From contig JBJXHB010000039.1 of NCBI GenBank assembly GCA_046160725.1, positions 1 to 8,939 on the forward strand: DNA of 8,939 bases, in the 5' to 3' direction. The notes under the pieces are model-generated. The model was not told where the DNA came from and searched no databases. It saw only the letters and a program-made list of their open reading frames with translations. This document shows positions 6,044-8,939 of the stretch, one piece after another. Numbering within the stretch: the stretch's first letter is position 1; the number at the start of each line of letters is the position of its first letter. A program made the translations under genes and the position numbers. The stretch comes from JBJXHB01 sp046160725 (GTDB taxonomy: Bacteria > Pseudomonadota > Gammaproteobacteria > Burkholderiales > Burkholderiaceae_C).

Positions 6044-6994
6044 CTCGTGCACGGTCCAGCCGCGGCCGCGCAGGCCCTGCCGCAGGCCCTGCGGCCCGAA
6101 CCAGTGCAGCGCACCCACGGCCACCATCAGTGGCGAGTGCCGGGCGGCGGCCTGTTCGATCGCGTCGAGCAGTGCCGGGTGGCGGGCCACCAGCAGGTCC
6201 TCGGCGACCAGGCGGTCGGCCGGGTGGCGGGCGGCATCCGCGGTCATGCGGTCGATCACGGCGTCCATCTGGAGGCTGCTGCCGTCCCGCCATGCGGCGG
6301 ACAACTGCGCCAGCTCACGGCTGGCGGTGCCGTCATCCAGTTGGTCCAGCAGGCGCTCCAGCATGGCCGCCTGCATCGCGGGTGCCATGCGTGCGAACAG
6401 GGAAAGCTGCAGCTCCGTGCCCTCCAGCTCGATCACCGGCCGGCCCGCCTGCGCGGCCATGCCCAGCAGGCGGATCTCGCTGCCCGCCTCGGGGTCGAAG
6501 CCGGCCCGGGCCAACTCGACGGTGGCCAGCGTGACCGTCAGCATCCAGGGCTGCATGCGCGCGAAGGCGGCTTCCTGCAGGCCCAGGCGCCGCAGCGCCG
6601 CCCGCGTCCGGTCGGCCAGGGGCGCGGGCAGCCGCTGCCACAGGTCCGGCGCATCGGCCGGCAACATCCCATGGCGCTGCACGGCCTGGGCCAGGGCGTC
6701 CTGCCGGCGGGTGTCGGCCTCGACGGCCAGGGCCTGTGCGCCCGCCAGCAGCGTCGGCACGCCCGCCGGCACGCTGGTCAGGCCCGGCGGCGCGGCATGG
6801 ATGGTGGCCACCAGCACCAGCTGCCGGTCGCCACGCGTGGCCTGCCAGACGAAACCTTGCCGCGGTGCGCCGTCTGCGGCCGATGCCTGCGCCTGTGCCC
6901 GCACCGGGGCCGGGCCGGCCAGCGCCGCAATCAGGCCGGCCATGGCGGCCAGCGGGCGAAGCAGCCGGTGCATCCCTGGCATCCGGCAGCGCAT
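6035..6994 (-). CDS. TraB/GumN family protein, secreted
   Basis: This 319-residue protein has an N-terminal signal peptide: basic MRCRMPGMHRLLR, then a hydrophobic stretch to about residue 28, with a likely cut near VRAQA (31-35). The mature part shows TraB/GumN (Tiki-like) features: LVATIHAAP (61-69) at the usual GT-x-H site, ALAVEADT (88-95), RMQPWML (146-152), GSEIRLLGMAAQAGRPVIELEG (171-192), DRMTADAARHP (248-258), RHPALLDAI (271-279) and MVAVGALHWFGPQGL (290-304) at the second G-x-x-H site. Relatives are metal-dependent proteases or of unknown role. The usual Gly before the first His motif is Ala here. The ATG at 6994 forms TGATG with the EamA stop, implying translational coupling, with AAGGA about 9 bases upstream. 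Starts at 6982 or 6973 are also possible. Confidence 0.85.
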   Translation of the reverse strand: MRCRMPGMHRLLRPLAAMAGLIAALAGPAPVRAQAQASAADGAPRQGFVWQATRGDRQLVLVATIHAAPPGLTSVPAGVPTLLAGAQALAVEADTRRQDALAQAVQRHGMLPADAPDLWQRLPAPLADRTRAALRRLGLQEAAFARMQPWMLTVTLATVELARAGFDPEAGSEIRLLGMAAQAGRPVIELEGTELQLSLFARMAPAMQAAMLERLLDQLDDGTASRELAQLSAAWRDGSSLQMDAVIDRMTADAARHPADRLVAEDLLVARHPALLDAIEQAAARHSPLMVAVGALHWFGPQGLRQGLRGRGWTVHEAP

Positions 6995-7893
6995 CAGGCC
7001 GGGTCCTTGCGGTCGGGTGCCGGTGTCAGCGCCAGCCGCAGCGCACCCGCGCTGCACAGCATCGCGGCCCATTGCAGCGGGCCCAGCGGCTCGCCATGGA
7101 TCACGGCGCCGGCGATCATCGCCACCACCGGCACCAGGATCGACGACAGCCCCGCCAGCGTGGTGGGCAGCAGCCCGACGATGGAAAACCAGGCCACGTT
7201 GCCGATGGCCATCGGCACCAAGGCGATGTAGCCGATGACCAGGATGGTGGTCGTGGACGGCATGAACCAGACGCCGTCGCCCAGCGCCACCGCGCCGATG
7301 GCGGTGGGCACGGCGGTGATCAGCAGCTGCCAGCCGGTCAGCACCGTGGCCGGCACCGGTGGCGGGTTGCGCTTGATGATGATCGTGCCCAGCGCCCAGC
7401 CCAGGCCGGCCGCCAGGCCGAGCGCAAAGCCGGCCGGGGCCTGTGCATAGGCGGGCAGGCTGCGCCACATCAGCAGGCCCACGGCCGCGCCGCCCAGGGC
7501 CAGCGCCAGGCCCAGGCGGCGGGTCAGCCGCTGGCCCTGGAACAGCCAGCCGATCAGTGCCGCCCACAGCGGCATCGTGAAGCCCAGGATCGCCGCCTGG
7601 CCGGACGGGATCATGATGGCGGCATAGGTGCTGGCGATGTTCCAGAACACCAGGTACAGCATGGTGGCCAGCACCACCGTCGGCCACCAGGCCCGCGGCA
7701 GCACCAGCGACTGGCCGCGCAGCCGCGCCACCAGCAGCAGGGTCAGGCCGGCGATCGTCACCCCCACGGCACGGAAGGTCCAGACCGACAGCTCGCGCGT
7801 GGCCAGCTGGAACAGCGGCCAGTTGGTGCCCCAGACCAGGGTGACCACCCCCAGCAGCACATAGGCACGGGGCGGGATCTGGGTGTGGGGCAT
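6994..7893 (-). CDS. EamA/DMT-superfamily transporter
   Basis: The 299 residues match the usual EamA length (two 5-helix repeats, about ten membrane spans in the inner membrane). Typical marks are LLGVVTLVWGTNWPLFQLA (13-31), FTMPLWAALIGWLFQGQRL (105-123, the helix 4-5 boundary of repeat one), LGLALALGGAAVGLL (127-141), GLGWALGTIIIKR (163-175) in repeat two, and LVPVVAMIAGAVIHGEPLG (253-271). The family exports amino acids, nucleosides or other metabolites by proton exchange. The substrate is not predictable. The ATG at 7893 is chosen because the frame upstream is Arg-rich non-membrane sequence. No good ribosome-binding site precedes it, which is odd. It is the first gene of a minus-strand pair with the TraB/GumN gene and is divergent from the amidohydrolase. 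Confidence 0.92.
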   Translation of the reverse strand: MPHTQIPPRAYVLLGVVTLVWGTNWPLFQLATRELSVWTFRAVGVTIAGLTLLLVARLRGQSLVLPRAWWPTVVLATMLYLVFWNIASTYAAIMIPSGQAAILGFTMPLWAALIGWLFQGQRLTRRLGLALALGGAAVGLLMWRSLPAYAQAPAGFALGLAAGLGWALGTIIIKRNPPPVPATVLTGWQLLITAVPTAIGAVALGDGVWFMPSTTTILVIGYIALVPMAIGNVAWFSIVGLLPTTLAGLSSILVPVVAMIAGAVIHGEPLGPLQWAAMLCSAGALRLALTPAPDRKDPA

Positions 7894-8054
7894 GCGGTCG
7901 ACAGGGGCGGCGGTGGGCCGGCGCACTGTGCCACGCCGTCTGCGGCAACATCGCAGCCGCGGACCAAAGGCAGGACCGGTGGCTGGCAGGCCGCGGCCGC
8001 ACCGACGCAGCCGCACCGGCCGGCACATGGCCCCACTGGATACGGAGACTTCAG
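7894..8054. other. Divergent intergenic region between EamA and amidohydrolase genes
   Basis: This 161-base spacer should hold both divergent promoters. It is very GC-rich and I see no convincing sigma-70 boxes. Only short GC palindromes are present, and no obvious operator. The one clear signal is GGAGA (8044-8048), the ribosome-binding site of the amidohydrolase gene. Confidence 0.35.
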
Positions 8055-8900
8055 ATGCCCCGATTGAACCGTCGCGACGCCCTGGCCGTGCTGGGCCTGG
8101 GCGCGCTGGCCGCACGGCCCGCCGGCGCGCAGGCCCGCCTGCCGCTGTTCGATGCCCATGTGCACTACAGCCACGACGCCTGGGACCTGGTGCCGCCGCC
8201 GCAGGCCATCCAGATCCTGCGCGATGCCGGGCTGCGCGGGGTCTTCCTGTCCTCGTCCAACGACGAGGGCCAGCAGCGCCTGGTGGCGCTGGCGCCGGAC
8301 CTGGTCGTGCCGTCGCTGCGGCCCTACCGGGTGCGCGCCGACGCCTCGTCCTGGGCCAAGGATCCGACGGTGGTGGGCTATCTGGAGGAGCGGCTGGCGA
8401 AGTACCGCTACGCCGGTGTCGGCGAGTTCCACCTGTACGGCAGCGACGCCGACCTGCCCGTGCCGCGCCGCATGGTGGAGCTGGCCCGGCAGCACAACCT
8501 GATCCTGCACGCGCACTCCGACGCCGATGCGGTGGAGCGGCTGTTCAAGCAGTGGCCGCAGGCGCGCATCCTGTGGGCGCACTCCGGCTTCGACCGGCCG
8601 GAGGCGGTGCGCGAGGTGCTGGGCCGGCACCGCCGGTTGTGGTGCGACCTGGCCTTCCGCAGCGACCAGGGCAGAGGCAACAAGGTCGACCCGGCCTGGC
8701 GCGCGGCGTTCGAGGCTTTTCCGGACCGTTTCATGATCGGCACCGACACCTTCACGCCGGAGCGCTGGCACTACATCGGCGCGCATGCGGAGTACTCCCG
8801 CGGCTGGATGGCCGACCTGCCGCCGGCGCTGCGCGAGGGCGTGGCCTGGCGCAATGCCGAAGCGCTGATCCGCCCCGGCGGCAACTGGCGTGTCGGATAG
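8055..8900 (+). CDS. Exported metal-dependent amidohydrolase (TIM barrel)
   Basis: This 281-residue protein starts at ATG 8055, 6 bases after GGAGA (8044-8048). The N-terminus, MPRLNRRDALAVLGLGALAA followed by a cut site near AGAQA (23-27), has a twin Arg (6-7) before a hydrophobic stretch. It looks like a Tat signal, although the residues after RR (D-A-L-A) are not ideal. The mature part has an amidohydrolase metal site: FDAHVHY (32-38, His35 and His37), GVGEFHLYG (121-129, Glu124), LILHAHSD (149-156, His152/His154), ILWAHSGFD (172-180, His176) and IGTDTF (228-233, Asp231). This supports a hydrolase or lactonase acting in the periplasm with metal loaded in the cytoplasm, consistent with Tat export. 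The substrate is unknown. Length and order are complete, with no truncation. Confidence 0.88.
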   Translation: MPRLNRRDALAVLGLGALAARPAGAQARLPLFDAHVHYSHDAWDLVPPPQAIQILRDAGLRGVFLSSSNDEGQQRLVALAPDLVVPSLRPYRVRADASSWAKDPTVVGYLEERLAKYRYAGVGEFHLYGSDADLPVPRRMVELARQHNLILHAHSDADAVERLFKQWPQARILWAHSGFDRPEAVREVLGRHRRLWCDLAFRSDQGRGNKVDPAWRAAFEAFPDRFMIGTDTFTPERWHYIGAHAEYSRGWMADLPPALREGVAWRNAEALIRPGGNWRVG

Positions 8901-8939
8901 GTCCCCCCCCCGAAGCGCCTTCGGCGCCTCCCCCCCAGG
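8901..8939. repeat. C-run/TTCG hairpin element, possible terminator
   Basis: Just after the amidohydrolase stop come nine C (8903-8911), a stem GCGCC-TTC-GGCGC (8915-8927) and seven C (8930-8936). The overlapping palindrome CGAAG-CGC-CTTCG (8911-8923) offers an alternative fold. There is no T-run. The sequence continues past the right edge. It has the look of a dispersed intergenic element, and a G-run plus TTC-loop hairpin follows the toxin gene at 2167-2187. Confidence 0.45.

Noticed and set aside
5636..7231. Plus-strand open frame of 531 codons over the Rid, TraB/GumN and EamA genes
   Set aside because: It has no recognisable domain and overlaps three supported genes on both strands.
7894..8115. 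N-terminal extension of the EamA frame by 74 residues
   Set aside because: The extension is Arg/Pro-rich, overlaps the divergent amidohydrolase start, and is absent from the EamA family. Met at 7893 gives the normal length.

Overview
The window is very GC-rich, densely coding DNA that looks like a betaproteobacterial (Burkholderiales-type) chromosome. Third codon positions are strongly G/C, gene overlaps are tight, the repertoire (HyuA-type hydantoinase, KynU, RidA, EamA, TraB/GumN) fits that group, and a C-run/TTCG hairpin element lies downstream of a gene. The assignment is inferred from composition and gene content only. I see no rRNA, tRNA, CRISPR array, insertion sequence or prophage structural gene.

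Layout. (1) Positions 1-1219, minus strand: the N-terminal 406 codons of a hydantoinase A/N-methylhydantoinase subunit (HyuA family), running off the left edge. (2) 1220-2160: a divergent type II toxin-antitoxin pair, a Phd/YefM-like antitoxin and an overlapping PIN-domain (VapC-type) toxin. It is preceded by a TGTACA-type operator candidate and a strong hairpin. (3) 2161-2394: non-coding spacer with a run of nine G and two small hairpins. (4) 2395-6017, plus strand: a compact run of six genes: kynureninase (kynU), a RimJ/RimL-type GNAT acetyltransferase, a two-helix membrane protein with a Bro-N-like C-terminal domain, a YciI-like protein, an SRPBCC-like protein and a Rid-family protein. The first three overlap by 4 bases at each junction, and the next two follow with gaps of about 10 bases. 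The Rid gene has a longer leader of about 75 bases and its own good ribosome-binding site. (5) 6035-7893, minus strand, converging on the Rid gene: an EamA/DMT exporter followed by a translationally coupled, secreted TraB/GumN-family protein. (6) 8055-8900, plus strand: an exported metal-dependent amidohydrolase with a likely Tat signal, followed by the C-run hairpin element.

How they fit together. KynU would cleave kynurenine or 3-hydroxykynurenine to anthranilate or 3-hydroxyanthranilate, but no kynA or kynB lies beside it. It heads a cluster of small modifying or detoxifying proteins with no clear common pathway. The two points most worth following are the membrane-anchored Bro-N-like protein and the Rid protein in which Asn replaces the catalytic Arg of RidA. 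Most of the window is otherwise ordinary accessory metabolism, and I do not see strong evidence for a wholly new defence or mobile system.
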